The notes under the pieces were generated by a model that searched no databases, was not told where the DNA came from, and was given only the letters and a program-made list of their open reading frames with translations. The translations under genes were made by a program, and so were the position numbers. From assembly GCF_910592395.1 (NCBI RefSeq), contig NC_088311.1, forward strand, positions 6,576,501 to 6,640,500: a DNA stretch of 64,000 nt, given 5' to 3'. How positions within the stretch are numbered: the first letter of the stretch is position 1; the number at the start of each line of letters is the position of its first letter. Origin of the DNA: Lineus longissimus. Lineage: Eukaryota; Nemertea; Pilidiophora; Heteronemertea; Lineidae. Of the stretch, positions 47,743 to 59,250 are shown piece by piece.

Positions 47743-50678
47743 ATGGGGACCAACGTCCCCTGGTGTTTAGAGAGCTGCTTTGTTTTGCCAGCCAATAAAT
47801 TGTGCCTTCAAGATAAGGCATGGAAGAGTCTGGGTACCTGCGAAAGGAAGCTTTTAAAGCTCCAGATACTCGATAGAACCGGATCACGAAACCAAGGTTT
47901 AGAATTGTATCGTTACACCAGTGTAGGTGGGAAAAAATAGATATGAATAGTGCAGCAAAAAGGGTTAATGTAAGGCATATTCCCTTTTCCCAATAATCCT
48001 GAACCGAACATTCTACTCATATCTCACAGTCGGCAGTGAACATCTAAAAGCAATAAAGCCAAACCATTAATTTCAGAGGCATGTACTGTACAATAAAAGA
48101 AAATAAATTCATGCTTTTAACATGATAAAAGCCTCGGCAATGTTCGCGAGCAAATGGCACATTTGGTAGAAGTAAGCACGCGATGTTCTTGATGGTTGGA
48201 GTTGATGGATTCTTTCCTTGTGAGACGCAGTCGACCATGTCTGTTAGTCATCTAAGTATGTCTTATAGATGGCCGCTGCCAACATGTGACAAGAATGACG
48301 GCAAATTTATGACCCTGATATGGATATCATCGAGCAGGGATTATTGAGATGTTGCGCTGTCGCTAACTCCAGGTCATACGACCGCCAAGTCAAGGTGTAT
48401 TATTAAAGTAAGTCAACAGGGAATAGTGAGTGGGATAATGCGTTTATTCCAGTCGCTTGAGGTCCCTTCCATACCTTCGTGATAACAGAGTTAAAAAAAC
48501 TCTCAGTGTTGAAATTATATCTTCTTTTTCTTGTGCATAACAAGAGCTTATCCTGCCGGCGGTTTTTTCATCCCGTCTTGGAAAAATATCTGTTTTTAGC
48601 TGTCTGCGATATTACACCCACTGAATACAGGAGCCGTGAAATTAACAATAAGTCAAACCAAAGTTAATGTAGCGTACAATTTCACGCCTTGGTAAAAAAA
48701 ACAATAGAAATAAGTCACCCGTGTTGATCCGACAATATGCTAGGAACGCTATCTGCTGGTTGAAAACTCCATCGCTGTTCTCATGGTGAATATGGCTGTG
48801 GTGGTGGTTGGTTTAGCGGTGACCAGCTGAGGTCGTCACCTCTTGGTGCCAGTTCACAGTAATGGCTCGCTATTAAATCTTCTTACGCAGCGTTAGGTCC
48901 TCCGTCCGTGTAAGCTCTGTAGATGACGCTTGGCTAATACAATCATTGTGTGGTTAATACAATCATTGCAACATCATGGCGGCATTTAATTTTTTCGCCT
49001 TTGTCTTGTGCGACGGCTCGAGTTAGAGTCGGTAAACGGTGATGCTTTTTGTGTCAAAGTCCCTGGAGGATGGTTAGAAATCTTATTGGGAGAAGAAAGA
49101 TGTTGCAGTGAAAGCATCAGGTGATGTTGCATTTCTTTTAGCTCTGATGTTAGAGGATTATCTTTTGACTCGACACCTTTCTGCCCGAGATATTTTTTGG
49201 TGACACCAGGAAAAGTACCTTGTCAAAGAGGAGATGATTCTGCCATGCTGCCAGTTAGAACATGTCTAAGACATTGATTTACATCCTATCTTTGGGACCA
49301 AAAAGACACAAAAAAGTAATGGAAAAGAGTTTATTTCACGAAAGAGGTACAGATTCAACAATTACCTTGAAATTACTGTGACTACTCAAGTCATTTCTAT
49401 AGAATAAACAAGAAGATGAATCTTTTACATAAAACTTACTAAAGGAAAATTTTGGCGCTTCACAATATCTTGTCAAACGTCCCCATCACCGTCTTCAACT
49501 TGAATAGCGAGTAATGAAACCCTTGATCATGTTACTAATGCGTCGATGGAGCAATCTTCCCCGCTGTTGCCTCCTCGGTAAATTTTCAATCAGAGACTTT
49601 TCTTCCCCGAGATGTATCAAGTCGTACTTCTCAATCCTTTGTCCTAAAGGCTTTGTAGCCATTTGAACAGTTCCATGTGGATTCCTCACTCATTTGAAGT
49701 TGACTTGACATTTCATTTTCGTGTTCTTGTCATCAATGACGGTTTCTTTTTGCCCGACTTCTATATTCGGTCCAAAATTCTTATCAATAGAGTAGAATCT
49801 AAGACTTACTGTTTTGATACAAATGAGATCAAAGGAGGATATAAGCCAAGAAAATGAGAAAGTTGTTCACAATTCCAAGTTTTGTGGGTTTAGTGTTGTG
49901 CTTGTGATATTTTTAGACCAAGTGTATGCCACTTTTTAACCGTAACTGAATTGATTCAACAAATAATGAACATTTTCCTTCCTTGCAACCAGTTTCTCAA
50001 ATGTACCAGTCCACCTCAGTGTTTGGCCTTCTTTGTATCACATATTATTGGAAAATCTTTTGAAATATGAAAAAAAGCGACACACTTAATCCCGAACTCA
50101 ATATTTTCATACGTACGACGTCAAGTTACATAGCTGTCTTTTCAATTTCATACTTATGCAAAGCATAGAACCACACTTCACCTAGAGTAACTAACCAAAT
50201 GTTGAGAATTTTAAATAACGTGCCAAGTTCATCCTGTGCGAATGTGTTTTTACAAAGGTCCATAGAATTTGAAAAATGGTGTAATTTGTCTTAACCATCC
50301 ATGGGTAAATGCATGAGTATTCATGTGATTTATGAAAAATTAATTCATTCTGTGTCAAGTGCGGATGTACATGTAGCGCTAGTTCGCTGGGATGTGAAAG
50401 CATAAGATATAATTTTATATAATGTGGGTATATACAACTCAACACACATGTAATAGTGCATTGATGCTCAGTAATACTACATCATGTCATCAATCACCAG
50501 CCTCCGTAAAACTCCAGACTTAGTGGTGAAAATTATTTTTCAAAGAGTGTTAAACAGAACGCATCAGAATATGTTCACTTTAAATGCATTTTAATAATGC
50601 CATCTAAAAGGCACTTAAGGCACGATATGTTACGAGTTATCCCCTTGGTACCAATTTTGATAAATTGATGCAAAATAG
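47743..50678. other. Intronic stretch, no gene seen
   Basis: The part from about 48130 to 49030 is somewhat richer in CpG and G+C than its neighbours. It contains a direct repeat of TAATACAATCATTG (about 48936 and 48955), whose ACAAT core is of SOX type. It may be regulatory. No exon is supported. Confidence 0.35.
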
Positions 50679-50972
50679 TGAGTCGAAGTGACAGCGAGCG
50701 CCCGCCTACCAGCAACAGCGCGGCAGTATATAGTTGCAGCGGACGAGAGACAACGAGGGGAGAATCACTTGCAGCGAGATCTTCAACGTATAATTTCCTC
50801 TGTGTCTAATCATGCAAGATTCGTTTCGAGTCTTAATGAGATCTTTACTGACGAAGCTGATCGTTGCACTCGTCAAACTTGGGCGCGGCTGATTACGTCA
50901 AAGTGTTTGCCACGTGTTGATAACTTGCATCAGAATATTCACGCACTACCAGTATCGTGTGTCAGATGATCA
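50679..50972 (+). other. CpG-dense open frame, about 96 codons, unrecognised
   Basis: After a TGA at 50679 the + strand stays open to TGA 50970-50972 without an ATG near its start (it can begin at GTG 50688). About 22 CG dinucleotides fall in under 300 bases, far more than in flanking intron, and the codon third positions look coding-like. No good acceptor or donor bounds it, and I recognise no domain in the Arg/Gln-rich translation. It could be an unmethylated regulatory patch, a young transposon fragment or a non-canonical exon. Confidence 0.2.
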
Positions 50973-53604
50973 TGGAACATCAAAATTAAAAATCTTGGAT
51001 TTAAAAATCATGTATTGAACAATTGGTCAAAGTTCAAACATCTTCACGCAATCGACCAGTTTGATTACCATGAGCTAGCTAAGAAGTAGCTCTGCCACTG
51101 AGTCACCAGAGAGGTTAGCTTGACACCTTGATTGCGCCCGATAGCAATTGCCTCGAGTCTGTGGACAGAGGGTATATTTGCCGTCATCCACGAGGTGTAT
51201 TGTCGGTCATTAAGATGCCAAAGCTCTACATCACTCCTCGGATATTGTCTTGTTAGAGTATGGAGCCGATATGACCCTTTATGGCAGACTGACTTATGAC
51301 TATGAGAAGTGTCTTTATGACATGGGTATTGTTTGAATGACACTTGACTATTCAAGTGTCTTATATGTGTTTCAATAAGTTACATCTACAGCGAGGGCAT
51401 AGAGCCCCTGCATCCATGCTTCTGGTGAAGATAAGCTTGACATCATGAATGTCATGTTTCCAATCCAGGAATCTTCCTAGTATGTTATTAACCATTGCAT
51501 TTTGAGAGTTAAGCATCAAAACAGAAGTAGTGACTGGTAAATAGTTGCGATGTGGTTTCTCTAAAAAGCAGCAGTTTCACTTTCTTATATAGTGTTTAAA
51601 CTTGAAGTTTGGGCCAGTTGTACTAGATTTTGTAAGTCAGATGATTCTAATCGCACTAACTCTAAATCAGCGACTTAAAATCACTTCGGATCATGTGGCC
51701 CAGACTGCTGAAATTGATGCTGATACAATGTAAATGTGTCTCATTTTCACCATGCTTTTATGATAGTGCATCTAACATCTTCTCTCTGAAACAGTGCAAA
51801 TTGGATCAACCCGTATGCAATGCATTTGTAGATATTCCCCGCTACATTTGCATGTCTCACAAGTGTGGCTTTGGCATCGTAATTAAAATCAAGCGTATTG
51901 GGAACATGTCAAACTGGTGTTCATGCGTGAATAAAACCTCTCCCATTGGTGTTGGCGTTTATCAGACGGCGAGTGCATAGAATCGTATCTGTATGTAACC
52001 ATGGCTCATTGGTCGATCATTTTCTTAAGCTACGCACTCTAAAACATAAAAAGCACCGCAGTTACATAAAGCTTTTTTATGGTAGCTTCACTTTATCTTT
52101 CTCCACAGTTCTGAATGCCATGACAGAGTGACTTAATTAATTCCCCTCGGAGTCATATCCTCCCTCATAAAAGCTTTTTTAAAACAAATTTAAAACAGTA
52201 ATTTTAAAAGCATCTCTGTAACTTTGGCAAAGAAACCTTAGAAAAGAAATGTAAATGTTTAAATTTGATGATGAAAATAGGATATTTAATAACTTTTTTC
52301 TCGAAGCAAAAGAATACCGTTATGATAAAAAAAGATGCTGAAACATGTAAAAGGGTGTCAGCTTTTTAGTAAGTGCTGAGAGACAAATTTGATATTTAGC
52401 TGGTTTGAATAACTTGAAGATACTGCGGTTAGGGGGTAATAGTTTTAACTTGCATACTCAAAAAATAGTTGTGTGTCGCCAGGCTTTATTGTCAGTTTTG
52501 TCCCGAGCTTTCCCATTTTCAAAATGTTATCAAATTTTGCGATCTACATGTTCTCAAAAGCCTTCCTGCTTTCTGACATTAATCTCATGATATTCATAAT
52601 TAATTTCCATTCCAAGAAATGTCTTTTATATATTATTTATTAAAAATGTCATGTGGTGCACCTAGCTAGGTTAGACTACTGGGGTGATTTATTGCTGGGC
52701 TCTGACAGTAAGTAGCATAATGTCATCGGACTCATGCTGCTACATGTTAAAAACAAGTAAAGTTGGACCAAGGAAATTCCCTATTGAAGGCCGCTCAGAT
52801 TGCTCTTTCACGCCGGAAATGCCTTACTTAGCTATGTAATGAAGTTGTTGTCACACGCATGTGCATTTGTTTCATTTTTGGGTTGCAGTGCCGTTGGTTA
52901 TAAGAATTTGTCATAAAACCACTAGAAACAAGTAAGCCGCAATTTGATGCTGTACTGGTATTAACAGGTTGTCAAGTTGCAAAGGAGAAATGTTATCATG
53001 TACACATGACTATTTCTTCCTCGAGTAAAGATGGCCATGTTATATCATGTTAACAATACAAATGTATATATCAAAAGCCAGAAATAAAAGGCATGTGTTC
53101 TGAAGTATTGTGTAGCCCGTTTTCTTCTTGGAGGCAGATTTCTAGAACAGATGGATATTCTGATGGCAGGAACATATCCAAGTTTACTTGCCAAGTTACC
53201 AGGGTAATTTATGACAGTGAAAAAGAAAATCTACTTGAAATTACTGTTATTGGGTTGTCAAAATGCCAAAAATGTCAAAAGTTGAAGTAGGCCAAACATA
53301 TTATACAATTTCCATCATTGTCAACGATGCCCATAGCATCTTCATTCTTCTTTTTCTTAGTCAGGATTAAAACTACTGGTGTTTATGTTTCCCTTTTTGG
53401 TTGCACTGTTTCCAGGGAAACCCAGATAATTTCTTTGTTCTGAAAGGGGAAATTGCCCAAGATGATATTTTTCACAAACAATATGTTAGCCATTTTCGCC
53501 CGGATTGGGTTAGCTATAAGGATGCTGGAACTTTGTTGAAAATAGATTAAGTAGTGCATGTGAACACACACTATAGGCAAAGCAGTAGATTTTAATCATA
53601 CTCT

Positions 53605-53750
53605 AGTTTCACCAATCTAAGACCAGTTGATTAATTACTATGAAATTAAAATGAAGGCCGAGTGAAAACATGATGTCATGATCATTCCCCATCCCACAGT
53701 CCATCCAAATTGAACATGTTGAATGGCATCAAACAATCTTGTGCATGATA
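53605..53750. repeat. Dispersed repeat fragment, copy B
   Basis: Counterpart of 44318-44460: AGTTTCACCAATCTAAGACC at the start, and AATTGAACATGTTGAATG then CATCAAACAATC at the end. The middle parts no longer align well. Confidence 0.5.
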
Positions 53751-54256
53751 TATAGCTTGAATTGAATAGCTAGAACAGGTCTTAGAGCGGTGAATCTAGA
53801 GTTTGTTCTTGAATAAAAACCTGTTTCTGAGCCAGCTGACTTCATACATGCTTCCCTAAGAAAATTTTTTAGAAAAATGCTATGTCATCACCGGTTCATT
53901 AGTTAAGCTGATTCAGTTGCGCCTTGCTTTACCAATACTCATGCAGCCTTTGGACGAATAAATATCTGATATTGCCCGGTCTTCATATCATACACTGCAG
54001 GAAATTACATTTCAGTTTCATTTAGCATTTCGAAATTGGATTGAACAAGAGGCGCTATAGCAGAAACATATTTCCGTTTTATGAAACTAATGCGTGGAAA
54101 TCTTGCCAAAGAGTCTTTCAAAGAAAGTTTTCTTAATCTGCCCGGAAATGCGCCCTGCAAAGTATTTTGGTTTTATCTCCACAGTTCTCCCTTTATTTTG
54201 GGTGTGGCTTCACCTCTCGTATGCAAAAAAATAGTTAGCATTTTACTCTCATGACA

Positions 54257-54305
54257 GATTTGACCTACTTTTGATTAGAAGGTGTTTGATTTGACCTACT
54301 TTGGT
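54257..54305. repeat. Two copies of a GATTTGACCTACTTT motif
   Basis: The motif occurs at 54257 and 54288, and again at 61371 and 63593 where it belongs to the larger 61-64 kb repeat. These are probably eroded ends of that family. Confidence 0.6.
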
Positions 54306-54594
54306 AGTCAAGCAACAGCTCCATTTGACGCATGTGCCTGGCAAAATTTCTCATTTGAACATACATTCATCTCTTTTACTTGGCTTTATCCTTCTTTGAC
54401 ATCATAATGACAGTCGCACAGAGAATATAACAGTTTGATGGCACATACAAAGGCCAGGTATTGGTGTGATGTTTGTATTTTTTCAACAGTCTCTTGTTGT
54501 CTCTACTTATGTTCAGTACAAAGGGTTTTAATCTTTTTTTCCTCTCTCTTGAAGATGATCAGTCACTTACTGGTGTCCTTTCTTATCTTTTCAG

Positions 54595-54894
54595 ATGCAC
54601 CCAGAATCACACTGGCTCCACGCGACCACAAGGTCATGGAAGGAGGCACTGTCAGTTTCTTCTGCAAGTCATCAGGAAATCCAGCGCCAGATATACACTG
54701 GTTAAAAAATGGAAAACGGGTGACGTCAAATCGTAATAGATTTCTAACATTTGACATGCCACATGGTTCGGTATTACGAATTGAACCAGTGAAGGCACAA
54801 AGAGATGACACTACGATATCATGTGTTGCACAAAATAGTATAGGAGAGCCAGCCCGGGCTTCAGCTAGTTTACAAGTTTATCCTCAGGATCAAG
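54595..54894 (+). CDS. Lar: Internal exon: first Ig domain (Ig1) of a LAR-type receptor protein tyrosine phosphatase
   Basis: The exon encodes one complete I-set Ig domain of 100 codons. LAR-family phosphatases are neuronal and epithelial surface receptors; Ig1 binds heparan and chondroitin sulfate proteoglycans. Counting from the codon split by the 5' junction as residue 1, Cys24 and Cys77 are the disulfide pair and Trp36 is the core tryptophan. A basic loop (Lys38, Lys41, Arg42) sits where LAR-family Ig1 has its glycosaminoglycan-binding lysines. The stretch SVLRIEPVKAQRDD (59-72) closely resembles the ILRIEPVRAGRDD type of sequence I know from insect Lar. The acceptor (TCTTATCTTTTCAG, 54581-54594) and donor (CAAG|GTATGT, 54895) are strong. 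The exon is 300 nt and phase 1-1, as usual for Ig-domain exons. One oddity is that Ile75 replaces the usual tyrosine of the D-x-x-x-Y-x-C corner. The rest of the receptor, including any transmembrane and phosphatase parts, lies outside the window. The Ig fold is very secure; LAR rather than another Ig-superfamily receptor is about 80% sure. Confidence 0.9.
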
Positions 54895-57057
54895 GTATGT
54901 CGAATTTCTTTTAACTTACCATGTTGATTAACCAAGTTGATAGAAATGAATATTCATGCTCAGAATGTAGCCCACATATCGAAGCAGACCCCAAACAGCC
55001 AGTTCACGGCATTGTGGCATTAAAAAGTATTCAATAGAGACAGCAAATGTGATTAATGCTCATCAAATTAAGAAATAAATTAGCTAATAATGAAGAATAA
55101 CTGCCTCATTACCATATGCTACATGATGGTGGCCATTTCTTGTGGCCATTAAGTAATGAATTGCATCTACCCACTTGCTGTCTTTTGAATGAGGTCGGGG
55201 TCAAGGTCAAATGACCATTAACTTCCCTACGCTAGGAAAGCATCTTACATTCATTATGAGGTTGACATGAAGCATCAAGTCTGAATGATTCTGGTCATTC
55301 CTGATGCTGGCTTGCCTTGAATCTTTAAGTCTGAATGGCTTGAACTGTTGCTGAAGCTGGGGTGAGCGAAAAAATGTGCATGATTTTCAGAGTAGACACC
55401 TTCATTTCAGTGATATTTGGGATGGCATGGAAATTGTGTCTGTATTCAGCAAAGTTGAATATCTCAAATAGGGATGGGGAAGTCGAAACAGGTATCCCCT
55501 TCTCTCTCCCCTCTCCCCTCCCCCAACGCGATAGATATTTCTGAGACAAAGAGCAGAGATAATGATACAGACTTGTACCTTTGGATGCTGATCACGTTGT
55601 ATACCCAGACCACCTGTGGCATCTGACACCTTCACCTTGTTTTATAGGCAAAGAACAATATCACTCGTTTCCAGACTAGTACAACGCCATTTTGGTGTTA
55701 TATACATCCCCCTGGGGCACGGTTAAGTGCCTAGTTCACCAAGTGGCTGTGAACACCACAAGATATGGCCAGCCAATTTGGTTCTGAGTAGTCGAGTAGT
55801 CCCTCAGGTTTTAAGCCATTGCTGTTATTTGGAGAGAATGGTGTTTGTTGGAGAGGAGAGAAATTGATAAAAAAACCATGATGTATACTATCACGATTGC
55901 TGTTTTTGTGTGGTACTATTGAGACTTTACACCCTGGGTGTAATGAACGGCATAGTCAGAGATATTTATGAGGTGTTGTGTTGTGTCGCTGTGGGTCTTA
56001 TTGTTGGCGGAAAAAATTCAAGAAAGTTGCTTGCTAAAGGTTTTTTGTGTGAAGAGATTAAACCTGTTAATGTAATGGCAAGTTTCAATTTCTTGCCAGA
56101 TGCCAAGCAATCTCCAACTTTAGGCAGCGATTGTCTTTCCTAATTGAATCAAACCGAAAGTCCGGTATCATTGTGTCAAGAAAATCTATGCTGCATTATT
56201 TCGATACGGCCTGACCTGTACAGCAGTTTTCCAGTAATTGGTTTCTAATGAGAAGCCAGTTTCTTACCTAACATCCTATTTATCCTTCATTACAATAGAG
56301 GGGAGCTAAGGATCACTCTAAAGAAAGACGCATCACTTCAAACTCCTTGTTGTTCCTAAAGAAGCGATTGAAATTCTTCTCGCCTCTGAAATGCTGACTT
56401 GTAAATGATATTAGTGGGAATGCATTTGTTAATTGCGTAGTAATTGGTCGTCTTTTCAAGTTGATCTTGAGGGAATAGACTGAACAACGCTCATTGGGAT
56501 CAATTTTATAAAGGATGGCTTCCTGACTTGAAAACAGAAACGAAACCAATTTAAATGATTGAGGCGGAAAAAAACCCTGCTTCGCTCGAGGAACATCTGT
56601 ATGTCTCAGTTTAGTGTGCCTTGGGTAGCACTTTGTAGGAAGTGATCAATAGTCAGTGCTTGTGAAATGGCGGAGCCGTCTCATTCTCATGTACATGTAG
56701 GCTATAAACAGGTGCAAATTGATGTTCTCTTAACTGCCTTGTAAGCTAAATGCTAAGCTAAACCGAGTTATTGTATGAATCAGATAAAAATTGGACAGGC
56801 TGGGAAGTTCTCAACTTAATATCTTTTGATGCCCAACCATACTGTACCACCCAACAAATGCTAATGAGGGTGATTGCTACAGAAGAAGAAGTTCTCCAAA
56901 TACATACCATAACATATCCTAATACCAACCTTAACTGTAAAGGACTCGATGCATCTTAGCTGCGCCTGCACTTAGACATCGCCCAACCACTCTCAGCCTC
57001 ACATTACGACATCCTTCCTTTCCACTTACCTGCTTATCAATATTTACTTGGTATAAT
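54895..57057. other. Intron downstream of Ig1, no gene seen
   Basis: It starts with the GTATGT donor. A CT-rich tract (about 55498-55522) lacks a following exon. No Ig2 exon is found. Confidence 0.5.
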
Positions 57058-57475
57058 CAGTTGACACCAGTGTCCATGGGAACGTCTTTCTTTAGGTATC
57101 TTTGTGGTGATTGCTGGTCGGGTGTTTGGTAATGGCTAGAGGGATGACACTTTGAGCTTTGAGCATGGTTCAAGGTTCTAGAGCAAAAATCGGTTAGTGT
57201 AATTAGTTGACAGGAGTGCCCATCAAGTATCTTTCTTTAGGGGAATCGTGGTGGCGATTGCTAGTAGAGACTGGGGTGTTTGGTAATGGCTAGAGGGATG
57301 ACCCTTGGAGATTCTAAGTCTTCTCAGTGGCAAAGACCCAATTCTGGGCCCTGGTGCCTTGATGATGAGAATGACGTTGGGTCTAGGGTCCGGAGCGAAA
57401 ATCATTAGTCAGTTGGCACCAGTGTCCTAAGTATCTTTCTTTGGGGTATCTTGCCCTTGATTGCTAGCATATAGT
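57058..57475. repeat. Tandem repeat of three diverged units (about 147 and 206 bp spacing)
   Basis: Units begin near 57058, 57204 and 57410 with AGTTG(A/G)CA(C/G)(C/G)AG and share ATCTTTCTTT, GATTGCT(G/A)G and, in the first two, GTTTGGTAATGGCTAGAGGG. Unit 2 carries an insertion of about 60 bp; unit 3 is cut short. Confidence 0.85.
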
Positions 57476-58685
57476 TTTGTGGTTACATGGTCGGAAAAAA
57501 TTTGTGGAATATCAACGCATAGGTTTGTCATGAAGCATGTGATAAAAATATCAGCAGACTGAATAAATGGTGAAAAGATCAAAGCCATGATTGGTTCAGA
57601 TCTTGCCACTGTCATTGAAATACCATTCGATTTATCAATTTCACCAATCAATATCATAAATTGGCCTGCTCTTTTGAAAAAAGGTAAAAAACCCGCAAAC
57701 GCATGAAACAATGCGCCATGCTTGATCCCCAAATTGAGTGGTTTGCTTCATTATATTTCCTCGGGCCACTCATTTGAACTGTGTACAGTGATTACACCCC
57801 GGCTTTGAAGTCAGCAGAAATCCATAGCAAACGAGTTCCGTGTTTGATTCGGCTGTCAGAAATGCATATGAGCCGACGGCCGTTCCCAAGGCCTGTAATT
57901 CTCTCTCTGGTGTCTAATAACGAGTCGATGGTTTCGGTGTTTGACAAACCACTCCGTATAAGTCATCAACATGTGAATTATAATGCGTCTTTGAGATATG
58001 GAAGATATTCGTAAATTGATTAATGCTTTTGTCTGTCGTTATGGCTTCACTTTGAGATTCTCGTGGGTTTCCGACCACTCTGCCTTTGCCTTGATGTTTG
58101 ACAAGTCTCACATCTTTGAAGGGGCTGCTTGTCTCATCGGTTATTATCGGGCAATGAGCAAATGGCACTTGTCCAAGTTGGCGGGACTATGCTGCGAAAG
58201 GCAGGAAATATATTTGATATTTTAATGTTGGTTCGAAGTGCCTTTGACAAGATTGGTGTTCGCACTGACCGGTGATCAATATCAAACTCAGTGATGACCA
58301 GTTTTACCTGCAGACGAGTGATCTTTTTGTCGCACACGGTAGCAGTTATTATCACAGGTCACAGCAACAAAAATTGCTCTTTTGTGTAGCACTTAAAAGG
58401 TTACCTTTGTCTAATGGACATTAGTTGTCTCTGCAATGATGGCCAACACAATCCTGTTCTTAATGGTTCTATTGTGTGTGTACACATCATGTACATGTTC
58501 AAGAGAAGCGTCTTTATCCGAAGTTGGTCCTAACTATTCGCCTCCTCATCATGACCATTATACGGTGAATCAACACGGTTTCCCTCTCAGCCTTTGAGAT
58601 GCGATCGCCAAATGAGATCAGTCATGATCAAGGTGGATCGCCCTTGCCATTTCTATAATGATGCAGCAAATCTACTCACTGACCG
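57476..58685. other. Intronic stretch, no gene seen
   Basis: No exon or structured repeat that I can support. Confidence 0.5.
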
Positions 58686-58925
58686 CCGATTGAATTCTGC
58701 TCCCATTGGAATTGTGGCAAATCGAAATGATGTAAAAATCATTGTGGGGTAACGTAACCTTTTTTGGTTGGCTGACTGAGGCACCATCTAAACACAAAGC
58801 TTGCATGAAAAACCGATGATCGTCACTATCTTCTGATTGAATTTTGCTCCTGTCAGAATCGTGGCCAACTCGAAATGATGTAAAAATTACGAGGTAAGGC
58901 GACTTTTTTAGCGTCGCTAATAACA
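58686..58925. repeat. Tandem duplication, spacing about 147 bp
   Basis: GATTGAATTCTGCTCC at 58688 and GATTGAATTTTGCTCC at 58835 begin copies that share GAATTGTGGC/GAATCGTGGC, CGAAATGATGTAAAAAT and a GGTAA(C/G)G end. The second copy is shorter. Confidence 0.85.
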
Positions 58926-59174
58926 AGGAGGAGAGGCACACATTCTGGTAAGGCTAGCATCAGTCGCACATCAACACCGTTGCTTTCTAAAGACAGTAAA
59001 AGGTTGTCTTTGAAAAAGCAGACTTGACTACTAAGGACTTATGGAAAGGAAAGTGCAGATTTTGGTCATGAAACAAGCAAAGACACTTTCGACAATCATT
59101 ACTTTGAATATCCATTTGGAGTATGGCATGATGAGTCTGATTGGGATCTGATTGTATCTGTTCTACCTCTTTTA

Positions 59175-59250
59175 AACCTCAATAGCTCATCAGTACAGCA
59201 TTAGACCAGCAATCTAAAGATCTGCTGCTTGAATCCCAGGCAGCTTGACT
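59175..59250 (+). repeat. tRNA-derived SINE head
   Basis: The sequence follows a tRNA from the D arm to the T arm: TAGCTCATCAGTACAGCA (A box), an anticodon region TTAGACCAGCAATCTAAAGA with a pairing stem (TTAGA/TCTAA), then GCTTGAATCCCAGGC (B box). No acceptor stem closes, and a CA-ATAAAG-AT-rich tail follows within 100 bases. This is a retroposed copy, not a working tRNA gene. Confidence 0.65.

Larger units (their letters stand above)
50973..54594. other. Intronic stretch leading to the Ig1 acceptor
   Basis: No exon is seen. It contains the dispersed fragment at 53605-53750 and a paired short repeat at 54257-54305. The Ig1 acceptor tract occupies about 54570-54594. Confidence 0.5.
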
